This document shows, piece after piece, positions 7,473-16,901 of a DNA stretch of 32,865 bases. Within the stretch, counting starts at the first letter, position 1, and each line of letters opens with the position of its first letter. Below the pieces are notes generated by a model, which saw only the letters and a list, made by a program, of their open reading frames with translations, made no database searches and was not told the DNA's origin. The translations under genes and the position numbers were made by a program. This DNA comes from Lachnospiraceae bacterium (GTDB lineage: Bacteria; Bacillota; Clostridia; Lachnospirales; Lachnospiraceae): contig JAILKW010000223.1 in NCBI GenBank assembly GCA_024693455.1, positions 1 through 32,865 of the forward strand, read 5' to 3'.

Positions 7473-9917
7473 TTGAATCTTAGCTTTAGAGAAAAAGGAA
7501 TAAGTAAAGAGGTTAAAAAAAGAATAGCTCTTTTGATAGGAGTGTTTTTTGCATCGGTTGTTTTTTTCTTTTTCGTGCTGAATTTTCATGTGTCGGAAGC
7601 GGAAATGCAGATGGATCCGCCGACTCTTCCCATTATCAACCTCGAGGCATACGGAAAGGAGCTGGCACCGCTGCACGGATATGTTAAAGAAATGGATGCG
7701 GCCTATATGCATGATGCGGTTGTTCCCATAGGCAGCGACAGGCTTCTTCCCATACATATAACAAAATACAACAATAAGATAAGAAGTCTTTCGGTAGAGC
7801 TTCGTTCGCTTGATACCAGCAGGAAAATAGCCCAGACCGAGGTTAAAGAATTCAGCAGTGAAGAGGGCAGGCTTTTGGGTATTGCGGAGCTTGCAAATCT
7901 TATGGAAGTCGGTCAGGAGTATATCCTGGTCTTTAATCTCGAGTGCGGGGACAGGATGGTTTATTACTATACCAGAGTTACCATACCCGAGGAAGCTCAT
8001 ACACAGGAATGCGTGGACTTTGCACTTGACTTCAGCAATAAGGCAAGGGCGGGCAAAGAGGGTGAGATATCAAAATACATGGAGACAAAAAAGGATGTAA
8101 ATGCCGATACGCTTTCCTATGTTGATATTCATTCCACCGCAGGTCAGGTATGTTGGAATAATTTTGATGCGAAGATTGCTTCGGATCCGATCCTTGAGAT
8201 TAAAGATATCAGTCCGGGATTTTGCGTTTTGGCATATACATATCATATGAAAAAGGACAATGACTATTATTTTGTTGAAGAGTATTTCAGGGTCAGATAC
8301 GGAGAAACCAGGATGTATCTTCTCGATTATGTAAGAAGGATGGATAAGGTAATAACCTCGACCAATACTTACTTCAACGCCGGTAAGCTTGAGATCGGAC
8401 CGTTAAGCGAGGAGCCCAGACCTATGTCCAACGAGACGGGAACTATCTGTGCTTTTTCAAACATGGGTAATCTCTTCGAGTTTAATGAGAGCAGAAAGGT
8501 TATGACAAAGGTATTTTCCTTTGTAAACAATGATGACATTTTTGATGAAAGGGCGGGCTATCTTTCTCACGGTATCCGTATTCTGAATATTGATGAGAGC
8601 GGAACAATGGATTTCGTTGTATACGGATATATGAATTCCGGAGCACATGAGGGAGAATGCGGTTTTGATATCTATCATTATAACAGCTCAAGTAATGTGG
8701 CCAAGGAGATAGCTTTTATTTCCACAACGAGTCCTTATCAGATTTTAAATGAGGGAATATCCGACCTGTTATACAGATCTCCTTCGGGTAATATTTACAT
8801 TATGCTTGAGGGAACGCTTTTCAGGATAGATGCCATCGCAAATAAGGCAAGTGTGGTATTGGATTCCCTTACAAATTCGCAATATGCGGTATCAAAAAGC
8901 GGAAGATACCTGGCCTGGACTGACAAAGATCAGGCCTCAGACATTATTCATGTTATGGATTTAAGTGATGAGTCGGTTTCGGATATTAAGTCTGAAAAGA
9001 AAGAGTTGATAAGACCGATTTCGTTTATGTCTGATGATCTTGTGTACGGATGCATCAGGGAGTCGGATATTACAAAAGAGGTAATTGAAAAGAAATTAAG
9101 CCCGATGTATAAGATCTGCATTGTTCAGGTTTCAGGATCATTCGGAGAACTGATAAAAGAATACTCAAAGGCCAATACTTACATTATGAATGCTGTATCG
9201 GATTCGTATTCGATCTATCTGGACAGAGCAAAAAAACGTGGCAATAAATTTGTAAGTACGACATCGGATACTATTATGGCAAGTGACGGAGAGCAGAATC
9301 AAAAGGTCACGGTCATCAGAGAAAAAAACAGTGAAGTTGGCGAAATGACCTGCTTTATCATGAGTCTGGTTGGATCGGATACGGAGGAAGCGTACTCAAC
9401 TTCGGGTAAGAAAGCGAGTCTTGTGCTTCGCAGCGCTGCCGATTCGGTTCATATAAGTGTTTCTTCTGCCGAGACCAAATACTATGTTTATGTAGCGAGC
9501 AGGATAGTTTTCAGCGGTTCGGATCTTAGAAAAGCCATCCAAAATGCTGATGATCAAAACGGAGTTGTGGTTGATAACCACCAGCATTATGTATGGAGAA
9601 ACGGTAAGGCTCTTTATAAACTGTCAGCTGACAGTACGAAGATATCTTATTACGATCTTGGAAAAGATAAAGAAAAGAATCTCCTTGATCTTACAGGAGC
9701 AACGCTTGATCAGGTGCTTTACTACGTTTATCTCGGAGAACCGACTTTCGGACAATTAGATAAAGAAATGGTCACACTTGTGGGCTATAACTCCATGTCG
9801 GTGACCATTTATCACCCTTCCACCGGTAAGACTAACAATATTGGTCTTAAGGACGCAAATAAGCGTTTTGGCAAGGAAGGAAATATTTTCTTTGTAATGC
9901 ATGATCAAAACAGTTGA
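7473..9917 (+). CDS. Membrane-anchored protein of unknown function, 814 aa
   Basis: I do not recognise this gene. It starts at TTG, with AGGGTGA a few bases upstream, because the only nearby ATG/GTG codons run into a stop. An N-terminal anchor (about 17-38, LIGVFFASVVFFFFVLNF) places the rest outside the cell. Residues 60-280 look alpha/beta with no known motif. From about 290 to 700 there are repeated beta-rich units (for example YAVSKSGRYLAWTDKD and SPSGNIYIMLEGTLFRID) that resemble beta-propeller/TolB-like blades. The last ~80 residues (TLDQVLYYVYLGEPTFG, then VTLVGYNSMSVTIYHPSTG) recall the C-terminal half of C39-like papain-fold domains. However, I see no Cys or His at the places where catalytic residues would be expected. 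It follows the permease by 9 bases, suggesting joint function at the membrane. It converges on mfd with only 8 bases between stops. Confidence 0.7.
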   Translation: MNLSFREKGISKEVKKRIALLIGVFFASVVFFFFVLNFHVSEAEMQMDPPTLPIINLEAYGKELAPLHGYVKEMDAAYMHDAVVPIGSDRLLPIHITKYNNKIRSLSVELRSLDTSRKIAQTEVKEFSSEEGRLLGIAELANLMEVGQEYILVFNLECGDRMVYYYTRVTIPEEAHTQECVDFALDFSNKARAGKEGEISKYMETKKDVNADTLSYVDIHSTAGQVCWNNFDAKIASDPILEIKDISPGFCVLAYTYHMKKDNDYYFVEEYFRVRYGETRMYLLDYVRRMDKVITSTNTYFNAGKLEIGPLSEEPRPMSNETGTICAFSNMGNLFEFNESRKVMTKVFSFVNNDDIFDERAGYLSHGIRILNIDESGTMDFVVYGYMNSGAHEGECGFDIYHYNSSSNVAKEIAFISTTSPYQILNEGISDLLYRSPSGNIYIMLEGTLFRIDAIANKASVVLDSLTNSQYAVSKSGRYLAWTDKDQASDIIHVMDLSDESVSDIKSEKKELIRPISFMSDDLVYGCIRESDITKEVIEKKLSPMYKICIVQVSGSFGELIKEYSKANTYIMNAVSDSYSIYLDRAKKRGNKFVSTTSDTIMASDGEQNQKVTVIREKNSEVGEMTCFIMSLVGSDTEEAYSTSGKKASLVLRSAADSVHISVSSAETKYYVYVASRIVFSGSDLRKAIQNADDQNGVVVDNHQHYVWRNGKALYKLSADSTKISYYDLGKDKEKNLLDLTGATLDQVLYYVYLGEPTFGQLDKEMVTLVGYNSMSVTIYHPSTGKTNNIGLKDANKRFGKEGNIFFVMHDQNS

Positions 9918-9925
9918 TCCGGGAT

Positions 9926-12900
9926 CTAAGCCGTCGGCAGTTCGGGCGGCAGAAGGATTTCTTTCATTTTAAGTACGAGATCATACAAATATTGAGGGAA
10001 GTCCCTTTCGGTGAGCCGGTTGTTCTTAGTCCGGTCAACAGTGAAAGAAGGGGCGTTAATATCAGCGTTAAAAGTCAGATACGGCTTTTCGCTTTCAACA
10101 AATCCGGGAATGGCGGCGACATCAAACAAGGCTTTGTTATAAAGCTTTATGGTGGCGCCGTTTTCGTTTTGTCTTAGTTCCGTGATATATACGTCATGTG
10201 CCAGAGCCCGCAGTCTTGCGACAAAGAGAAGGTTCTGGACACATTTTTTGGGTTCTCCGAATCTGTCTATGAGTTCGTCCAGCATATCCGTCTGTTCTTC
10301 TTCATTGGAGATGGCGGCTATCCTCTTATACATGGAAAGACGGGTTTCAATATCGGGAATATAATCTTCCGGAATATAGGCGTCGATCTTTATATCCACC
10401 AGGGTATCGTAATCTTTGGTAACGGGTGTTTCGCCCTTTTCACGTGAAATGGCAGCGCCGAGCATTTTTACATAAAGTTCATAACCGACAGCTTCCATGT
10501 GACCGGACTGGGCTTCACCCAGAAGATTACCCGCACCTCTTATGGAAAGGTCTCTCATGGCGATCTTAAATCCGCTGCCGAGAGCCGTAAATTCCTTAAT
10601 GGCAGCCAGTCTTTTCTCCGCTACTTCACGAAGCATGGTATTGGGCTTATACATAAGAAATGCGTATGCCGTCCGATTGCTTCTGCCGACACGTCCTCTT
10701 AGCTGGTAGAGCTGGGAAAGCCCCAGTTTATTTGCGTCATGGATGATTATCGTGTTGACATTGGAGATATCTATTCCTATCTCTATTATTGTAGTAGCTA
10801 CGAGGACATCGATCTGTTTATCTATGAAATCGGACATGATATCTTCAAGCTCATCCTTTGACATCTTACCGTGAGCATAAGCTACGGATGCGTCAGGTAC
10901 AAGTTTTTGAATGTGATCAGCAATATCGGCGATCACGCGAACACGGTTTATTACATAGTAAACCTGTCCGCCTCTGTCCATTTCTCTTTCGATGGCTTCG
11001 CGTACCATTTCATCATTTTGTTCAAATACGAAGGTTTGTATGGGTGTTCGGTCGACCGGTGCATCTTCGAGAAGGCTCATGTCCCTAATCCCTATCATGC
11101 TCATATGAAGAGTTCTTGGTATAGGGGTTGCGGACAGAGAAAGAACATCCACTTCATTTTTCATCTGCTTTATCTTTTCTTTATGACGGACTCCGAAACG
11201 CTGCTCCTCATCGATGATAAGAAGACCGAGGTCCTTGAACTCAACGTCTTTGGAAAGAGCACGATGTGTTCCGATCACTATGTCTATGGTTCCGTCCTTT
11301 AAACCCTTAACCGTTTCCCTGTTTTCTTTGTCGGATCTGAAACGGGAAAGCTGACCGATATTGACGGGGTAATCACGCATCCTTGAGGCGAAGGTTTGAT
11401 AATGCTGTCTTGCCAGTATGGTGGTGGGACAAAGGAATACGACCTGTTTGCTGTCCATAACAGCTTTAAATGCAGCCCTGAGAGCAATTTCGGTCTTGCC
11501 GTATCCGACATCTCCGCAAATAAGTCTGTCCATTATCCTGGGGCTCATCATGTCGTTTTTAACGTCTTCTATAGCTGCCAGCTGGGAATCGGTCTCATCA
11601 TAGGGAAAGGTTTCTTCGAATTCTTTCTGCCATACAGTATCAGGACCGTAGACATATCCGCTCATATTGGCACGTTGTGCATAAAGTTCGACAAGATCCT
11701 TTGCAACCTCATCGACAGCTTTTCTGACTCTTTGTTTTGTCTTTGCCCAGTCACCACCGCCCAAAACATTAAGCTTTGGCTTCTTGTCCGACATGGCTCC
11801 GTATTTGGAAATGGCATCAAGCTGTGTCGCGGGAACATAGAGATTGGAACCTTTTGCATAGGAGATCTTTACATAGTCTCTCATTACATGATCTCTTTCC
11901 ATTCTCTCAAGACCCTGATATATGCCCAGCCCGTAATTTTCATGTACAACATAATCACCGACCATAAGATCGGAAAGTGACTGTATGTGTTCGCCGCCTT
12001 CGTATTTTTTGCGACGCTTTTTACGAACGGCTTTCCCGAAAATATCACTCTCTGAAATGAAAACATATCCACTGTCGGGAAGTTCGTAGCCGGCTCTGAG
12101 ACGTCCGGTTGTAAGCAGCACATCTCCGGGATAAATATCACTGTCATAGTTTTCGGAATAGTAGGCATGAAGTCCTTCATCCATAAGGTCATTTGCAAGT
12201 CTTTGGGAACGTGTGCGGGAGGTGCTTACCAAAACGCATCTCATTTTTCGTTTTGCATAGGAATGAAGTTCTTTTATAAGAAGTTCCACATTACCGTTAT
12301 AAGCGGTAAGAGATGATGAGCGAAGGAAGTAATGCGCAGTGGGTTTTATCTCTTTTGTTCCCGTATCAAGAGAGGTAAACATTACGCCGGGATGAAGGGT
12401 GCATTTTGCAAATATTTCGGAGGATGCGAGCAGCATATGCGCCTGCCCCGGAAGGGCATATCCGTGTTCTATCCTGTGCATCATGCTATCGGAGAATTCT
12501 TTTTCCAAAGATTGCATTGATGCGATAAGGTGTGTGGGCTCATCCAAAAAAATCAGTCCTTTTTCGGGAAGATAATCCAACAGACTGTAGGTTTCGTCAT
12601 AGAAGTAGGAAAGCATGCTTTCAGCTTCTTTGGGAATGAAACCATCTTCAAACTCTTCCAGAATGCGTCCGAATTCGGACTTTAGCCTGAAGGCATCTTC
12701 GGTCTTCATTTCTTCCCTGTATTTTTTATATATTTTCTCATAATCTTTTTTTATGGCTTCGCAGCCTTTTGAGACCGTATCGTCATTTAAAATAAGTTCC
12801 GTAGCGGGATATATGAAAACCTCGTCCACGGTTCCCGTGGATTTTTGGGTGGTATCGGTAAAGGTGCGGATCGAATCGATCTCCCTGTCCCAAAATTCGA

Positions 12901-13477
12901 TACGAACCGGCTCATCGGCGGTTATGGGATAAACATCTATAATTCCGCCCCTTGAAGCAAACTGTCCGGGTTCGGTAACGGTGGTTTCATGTGAATAGCC
13001 TATGCAGAGCAGATGCTTTTTTAAGGCGTTAAGATCCCATTCCTCACCTGTTTTTATGGTAATAACGTTTTCCGCTATGGTTTCAAGACCGGGGATCCTG
13101 TTCATAAGCGCTCCGCTGGTTGTGATCATACATCCTCTGCCTTTTGTCGTAATGGCACAAAGCGCGCGCAGTCTTTCTTGTGTTAGGGTGTTGCCTGTAA
13201 TGTCGGATTGGTAGAAAAGGATGTCCTTAGCCGGATAGTAGACCGTATCCTCGTTATAGAAAGACAATTCTTCATATAAAAGTCTGGCTTTGGACTCATT
13301 TTCACAAACCACGACAGCGTTGTCACAGCCGGTCATAAGGGTATGTATTACCTGTGCCTTTGCTGCATCACAGACCCCTGTCAGCTCATATGTGTTTTTT
13401 TTCTTCAGTAAAGAATTTTTAAGCTCCCTGATATCGGATATATCAAGGAGCGGTTTTTCAAAAAGTTCAAATCCCAT
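9926..13477 (-). CDS. mfd: Transcription-repair coupling factor Mfd
   Basis: Mfd is an ATP-driven translocase that removes RNA polymerase stalled at DNA damage and recruits UvrA. At about 1183 residues it is full length. Domain order: UvrB-like N-terminal region; CarD-like RNA-polymerase-interacting domain near residue 495 ([19 protein letters not shown]); helicase with Walker [10 protein letters not shown] near 655, [20 protein letters not shown], and motif [16 protein letters not shown]; then the C-terminal TRCF domain ([19 protein letters not shown]). The ORF-track start at 13486 is a GTG with no ribosome site. ATG at 13477 has GGTGA 6 nt upstream, inside the end of pth, so I prefer it. 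The gene follows the pth stop by one base, the pth-mfd order common in Firmicutes. No terminator is obvious at its end. Confidence 0.97.
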   Translation of the reverse strand: MGFELFEKPLLDISDIRELKNSLLKKKNTYELTGVCDAAKAQVIHTLMTGCDNAVVVCENESKARLLYEELSFYNEDTVYYPAKDILFYQSDITGNTLTQERLRALCAITTKGRGCMITTSGALMNRIPGLETIAENVITIKTGEEWDLNALKKHLLCIGYSHETTVTEPGQFASRGGIIDVYPITADEPVRIEFWDREIDSIRTFTDTTQKSTGTVDEVFIYPATELILNDDTVSKGCEAIKKDYEKIYKKYREEMKTEDAFRLKSEFGRILEEFEDGFIPKEAESMLSYFYDETYSLLDYLPEKGLIFLDEPTHLIASMQSLEKEFSDSMMHRIEHGYALPGQAHMLLASSEIFAKCTLHPGVMFTSLDTGTKEIKPTAHYFLRSSSLTAYNGNVELLIKELHSYAKRKMRCVLVSTSRTRSQRLANDLMDEGLHAYYSENYDSDIYPGDVLLTTGRLRAGYELPDSGYVFISESDIFGKAVRKKRRKKYEGGEHIQSLSDLMVGDYVVHENYGLGIYQGLERMERDHVMRDYVKISYAKGSNLYVPATQLDAISKYGAMSDKKPKLNVLGGGDWAKTKQRVRKAVDEVAKDLVELYAQRANMSGYVYGPDTVWQKEFEETFPYDETDSQLAAIEDVKNDMMSPRIMDRLICGDVGYGKTEIALRAAFKAVMDSKQVVFLCPTTILARQHYQTFASRMRDYPVNIGQLSRFRSDKENRETVKGLKDGTIDIVIGTHRALSKDVEFKDLGLLIIDEEQRFGVRHKEKIKQMKNEVDVLSLSATPIPRTLHMSMIGIRDMSLLEDAPVDRTPIQTFVFEQNDEMVREAIEREMDRGGQVYYVINRVRVIADIADHIQKLVPDASVAYAHGKMSKDELEDIMSDFIDKQIDVLVATTIIEIGIDISNVNTIIIHDANKLGLSQLYQLRGRVGRSNRTAYAFLMYKPNTMLREVAEKRLAAIKEFTALGSGFKIAMRDLSIRGAGNLLGEAQSGHMEAVGYELYVKMLGAAISREKGETPVTKDYDTLVDIKIDAYIPEDYIPDIETRLSMYKRIAAISNEEEQTDMLDELIDRFGEPKKCVQNLLFVARLRALAHDVYITELRQNENGATIKLYNKALFDVAAIPGFVESEKPYLTFNADINAPSFTVDRTKNNRLTERDFPQYLYDLVLKMKEILLPPELPTA

Positions 13478-13478
13478 T

Positions 13479-14060
13479 TTATTCACCGTCAGGTTGTTTT
13501 TTGTTATAAAGGTTCATTGCGTTATCAATCTGTCCGTTTACTATGAGACGGATCGCATCGGCGCATTTGGCATAGGCCTCTTTCATGAGCTTCTTGTCAC
13601 TTCGGTTAAAATGTCCGAGAACGTGGCTTACCATTTCGGCGTGATCCTTTGCATCGCCCACGCCTACTCTTATCCGGATAAAGCTTTCGGTGCCCAGATG
13701 GGATATTATGCTTTTAAGTCCGTTATGACCTCCGGCGGATCCTTTTTTTCTTATCCTTATCATCCCCGGAGGAAGAGCTATCTCATCTGAGATGATGATG
13801 ATCTCAGATGCCGGATCCAGTTTGTAGTATGAAGCCAGGGCGCCTACGGAGCGTCCGCTGTTATTCATAAATGTTTGGGGTTTGGCGAGAAGGACCTTTT
13901 CAGAGCCTATGAAACCGCTGCCTGTTATGGCTCCCTGTTCGGATTTTTTCATTTTGATATTGTTTTCTTTTGCAATTTCATCTATTGCGTCAAATCCCGC
14001 ATTATGTCTTGTATGACTGTACTCCATTGTGGGATTTCCCAGACCTGCTATAAGTATCAT
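13479..14060 (-). CDS. pth: Peptidyl-tRNA hydrolase
   Basis: Pth releases peptides from peptidyl-tRNAs dropped by the ribosome, recycling tRNA. It has 193 residues, the usual length. Active-site positions are intact: Asn9 in GLGNP, catalytic His19 in TRHNAGFD, Asn67 in FMNNSG, Asp92 in SDEIALPPG, and Asn113 in GSAGGHNGLKSI. It is the first gene of the pth-mfd transcript and has its own promoter upstream. In Bacillus the orthologue is spoVC. Confidence 0.97.
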   Translation of the reverse strand: MILIAGLGNPTMEYSHTRHNAGFDAIDEIAKENNIKMKKSEQGAITGSGFIGSEKVLLAKPQTFMNNSGRSVGALASYYKLDPASEIIIISDEIALPPGMIRIRKKGSAGGHNGLKSIISHLGTESFIRIRVGVGDAKDHAEMVSHVLGHFNRSDKKLMKEAYAKCADAIRLIVNGQIDNAMNLYNKKQPDGE

Positions 14061-14095
14061 TTTTAAAGATCCTTTCCAATCTGTATATAAAGAAG

Positions 14096-14124
14096 TTGAA
14101 TTATTCAGATTATTCTATTATAAT
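14096..14124 (+). promoter_or_regulatory. Promoter for the GHL10 gene, sharing its -10 with the pth promoter
   Basis: TTGAAT (14096-14101) and TATAAT (14119-14124) are separated by 17 bp. This -10 overlaps the minus-strand -10 by four bases within the palindrome, so the two promoters are back to back on one element. Confidence 0.75.
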
Positions 14125-14145
14125 AGACAGACGTTTTTAAGTAAA
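14117..14145 (-). promoter_or_regulatory. Promoter for pth-mfd, sharing its -10 with the divergent promoter
   Basis: On the minus strand, TTTACT (plus-strand 14140-14145) and TATAAT (14117-14122) are separated by 17 bp. The -10 lies in the perfect 14-bp palindrome TCTATTATAATAGA (14114-14127). Confidence 0.7.
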
Positions 14146-14203
14146 AGGAAATTTTAAACGGTTGAACTTATTCAACCCAAAATACGGATTGAAAGGAGAT
14201 CAC

Positions 14204-15454
14204 ATGAAAAAAACGGTTAGTGCGGTGCTGATAATATGTATGCTCATTTCGTGCTTTGTATTTGATTTTAATACGTATGCAGAAGATATACAGACTGATA
14301 CTACAGTTACCGAAGGATCCGAAGAAACCGAAGAGACCGAAGAAGAGGACTACGAGGAAGAGGAAGAAGAGGATGAGGATACCATGGGTCCGGAGGATGT
14401 TGTTGTAAATGACGTCTCATCGGATTCGAAATCAGTCATCAATGAATCGGGAGAGCTTCGCGCCGTATGGATTTCGGTTTTTGATTTCCAGTCAATGGGA
14501 TTATTTAATAAGAGTGAGGCGGTTTACCGCGAAACAATAAGGGGAATTCTTGAAAGACTCTCCGAGTACAAGTGCAACGCCATTATTTTCCATGCAAGAG
14601 CTCATGATGATGCTACCTGGAAATCCCAGTACTTTACGGCTTCAAGATACCTTGTATCCGGATCAAAGGCAAATATGAAAAGTGCCAAGGCCTACACCTA
14701 TGATCCCATGGGAGTATTTATTGAAGAAGCCCATGCAATGAATATGGAGTTTCACGCATGGATGAATCCTTACAGGATAGAGGCAAACAGATACTATGAT
14801 CCTTCCAAAAAGTCAAGCAGGGACAGGGTGCTTAAAGCAGTTGACGAAGTCCTTCAATATGATGTGGACGGTATTCACTTTGATGATTATTTTTATCATT
14901 CGACAAACGGATATGTGACGGTGTCTGACAAGAAAACTTCCAAAAAGTTAAATGTTACTCCCGCCCTTAAAAGAAAATATGTCAATGCTCTTGTAAGTGC
15001 TGTTTACACAAAAACACATGAAAAGGGTAAGGTATTCGGAATAGCTCCTCAGGGCAACTATGAAAATGACATGAACTCCGGAGCGGACGTTAAGACCTGG
15101 CTTTCAAAAAAAGGTTATGTGGACTATGTTATGCCTCAGATATACTGGACCGATCAGTACGGTTCCAAGGGCGATGTTAAGATGTTTACCAACAGGTTAA
15201 ATCTTTTCAGAAAGCTAAACACCTGTAAATCAGTTAAGCTTTGCGTCGGACTTGCTCTTTATAATGCAGATAAATCACTTTCTTCCGATATAGGCTGGAA
15301 GAAAAAGAAGAACAATATGGTTTATCAGATTAAAAAGATAAGAAAGGCGGGATTAAAGGGTTATTCGCTTTTTACTCTCAGCTCTTTCTATACAACAATG
15401 GCAAAAAAGGAACTTAAAAAACTCAAAAAATATTTAAATAAAACTACAGAGTAA
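14204..15454 (+). CDS. Exported GHL10 (DUF187) glycoside-hydrolase-like protein
   Basis: GHL10 proteins are secreted TIM-barrel, glycoside-hydrolase-like enzymes; the substrate is unproven for most members. Family blocks seen: ELRAVWISVFDFQ (about 84), YKCNAIIFHARAHDDA, FHAWMNPYRIEANR (about 183), YDVDGIHFDDYFY with paired Asp (about 219-231), and VDYVMPQIYWTDQYG. The start is ATG 14204, with AAAGGAGA just upstream; the TTG at 14162 has no ribosome site. The N-terminus is an export signal: either a lipoprotein signal (LISC, Cys17) or a signal peptidase I site near TYA-ED. An acidic linker (about residues 38-60, almost all Glu/Asp) separates the signal from the barrel. It diverges from pth and has no clear terminator before the next gene. 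Confidence 0.88.
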   Translation: MKKTVSAVLIICMLISCFVFDFNTYAEDIQTDTTVTEGSEETEETEEEDYEEEEEEDEDTMGPEDVVVNDVSSDSKSVINESGELRAVWISVFDFQSMGLFNKSEAVYRETIRGILERLSEYKCNAIIFHARAHDDATWKSQYFTASRYLVSGSKANMKSAKAYTYDPMGVFIEEAHAMNMEFHAWMNPYRIEANRYYDPSKKSSRDRVLKAVDEVLQYDVDGIHFDDYFYHSTNGYVTVSDKKTSKKLNVTPALKRKYVNALVSAVYTKTHEKGKVFGIAPQGNYENDMNSGADVKTWLSKKGYVDYVMPQIYWTDQYGSKGDVKMFTNRLNLFRKLNTCKSVKLCVGLALYNADKSLSSDIGWKKKKNNMVYQIKKIRKAGLKGYSLFTLSSFYTTMAKKELKKLKKYLNKTTE

Positions 15455-15456
15455 TA

Positions 15457-15485
15457 TACACAAATGTTGAAAAATGTGATATACT
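15457..15485 (+). promoter_or_regulatory. Possible promoter for the PrsA/SurA-like lipoprotein
   Basis: TACACA and TATACT are separated by 17 bp just after the GHL10 stop. The -10 is good and the -35 matches 4 of 6. Since no terminator is visible after the GHL10 gene, read-through transcription is also possible. Confidence 0.4.
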
Positions 15486-15547
15486 CCGTTTGTTTTGAAA
15501 AAAGTTGAGGCGTTTTTTACGCTTTAATGATAGGAGGTTGATTGACA

Positions 15548-16819
15548 ATGAAAAGTTCAATAAAGAAGGTGCTTACAACCGGAATCTTAGCGGGAGCACT
15601 TCTTATAGGCGGATGCGGAAAAATGAATCCCACTTCGACAGTGGTAAACATTAATGATGGAAAGGATACGATTTCCCTTGGATATGCCAATTTTGTAGCA
15701 AGATACAACCAGGCATCAATGGAGACCATGTTTGCATCCTATATTTCAAAAGGCTATTGGCAGAACACAGTAAGTGATGATTCCGATAAGACTCTTGAGG
15801 ATTCAACAAAAGAGACAGTTATGGAAAGTATGGAAGAGCAGTATCTTTGCAAACAGCATGCAGATGAATACGGCGTGACTGTTTCCGATGAAGATAAAAC
15901 ACTTATTACCGAAGCAGCCGACAAGTTCATGAATTCCAATGAAGCTGAAGGAATCGAGCAGATCGGTGCCAATAAAGAATATGTTGAAGAAATGCTCACA
16001 TACATGACTTATAAGTATCGTGTGCAGAAGGCAGTTGAAGATGAAGCTGTTGTTGAAGTGACCGATGATGAGTCGATCCAGTCCAAGATTTCATATGTAT
16101 TCCTTGCAAATACAAAGACAGATGAAGAGACCGGAGAAGAAGTTCCGATTGAGGATCTTGAACTTACGGATCTTATAAACAGTGCTGAGGATATTTCAAG
16201 CGCGACAGATATGGAAGAAGCAGCTGAGTCAGCAGGTCAGACGGTTCGTACTTATACTTTTACGGCTGCCGATGAAGAATATAAAGATTCAACGGTTCCC
16301 GAGAAGGTAATCCTTGAAGCTAAGGAGTTAAATGACGGACAGATTTCGGATGTTATTGAAACGGATGAAGGTTATTATGTAGTTCGTCTTGATGCAGCCA
16401 ATGACGAAGACTCCACTAAAGAGAAGAAAGAATCCCTCGAAAAAGAGAGGAAAAACGAAATATACGAAGACACACTTAAGGAATGGAAGAAAGGCATTAA
16501 GTGGGATGTTGTTAAATCCATGTGGAAGCTTGTAAAATTCGATTCCATGTTTACAGCCAAGACATCTGAAGATGCAGAAGACGCAACCGACAGTGAAGAG
16601 GTTACGGAATCCACAGAGCAGACCGATGATGCTGAAGAAGAAGATACAGAGGAAGTAAAAGACGGGGACAGTGAAGAGGCATCCGACGAGGAGATAACGG
16701 AAGATAAGGACAAAGACGAAAAAGATGATGCTTCTGATGATTCCAAGAAGGATAAAAAGTCTAAAAAAGATAAAAAATCCGCTGATAAAAACAAGAAAAA
16801 AACTACGGATAATAATTAA
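15548..16819 (+). CDS. PrsA/SurA-like peptidyl-prolyl isomerase-family lipoprotein
   Basis: This is a probable extracytoplasmic folding factor for secreted proteins. The lipoprotein signal peptide ends LLIGGC, with Cys23 as the lipid-modified residue. A helical SurA_N-like region (about 50-175) is followed by a parvulin-like segment (about 175-300, ending ELNDGQISDVIETDEGYYVVRLD). The usual parvulin GGDLG-type core is not visible, so isomerase activity is uncertain and it may be a pure chaperone. The last ~85 residues are a charged tail, first Glu/Asp-rich and then Lys/Asp-rich, unlike the rest. The start is ATG 15548, with GGAGG 10 nt upstream; the TTG at 15542 is possible. In many clostridia a PrsA-like gene sits next to pth-mfd, which supports the assignment. 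Confidence 0.78.
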   Translation: MKSSIKKVLTTGILAGALLIGGCGKMNPTSTVVNINDGKDTISLGYANFVARYNQASMETMFASYISKGYWQNTVSDDSDKTLEDSTKETVMESMEEQYLCKQHADEYGVTVSDEDKTLITEAADKFMNSNEAEGIEQIGANKEYVEEMLTYMTYKYRVQKAVEDEAVVEVTDDESIQSKISYVFLANTKTDEETGEEVPIEDLELTDLINSAEDISSATDMEEAAESAGQTVRTYTFTAADEEYKDSTVPEKVILEAKELNDGQISDVIETDEGYYVVRLDAANDEDSTKEKKESLEKERKNEIYEDTLKEWKKGIKWDVVKSMWKLVKFDSMFTAKTSEDAEDATDSEEVTESTEQTDDAEEEDTEEVKDGDSEEASDEEITEDKDKDEKDDASDDSKKDKKSKKDKKSADKNKKKTTDNN

Positions 16820-16824
16820 TAAGG

Positions 16825-16853
16825 TGGGTCGGAATTTACCGGCCCATTTTTCT
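16825..16853 (+). terminator. Intrinsic terminator after the PrsA-like gene
   Basis: TGGGTCGG, 6-nt loop, CCGGCCCA (8 bp with one G-T pair), then TTTTTCTT. It lies 5 bases after the stop codon. Confidence 0.88.
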
Positions 16854-16901
16854 TATATGATAGACCGGTTCAATTTGGAATAGTAAACAGAAGGAGAAGT
16901 G

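Noticed and set aside
9903-9919. Inverted repeat GATCAA-AACAG-TTGATC between the 814-aa gene and mfd
   Set aside because: Only six AT-rich pairs and no T-tract on either strand, so not a credible terminator for these convergent genes.
15508-15524. Small hairpin AGGCGT / ACGCTT before the PrsA-like gene
   Set aside because: Six pairs including one G-T, with the T-run in the loop rather than after the stem; too weak to call a terminator or leader element.
16854-16901. Promoter for the ABC exporter operon
   Set aside because: One must exist after the upstream terminator, but no pair of boxes near consensus with 16-18 bp spacing could be found, so none is annotated.
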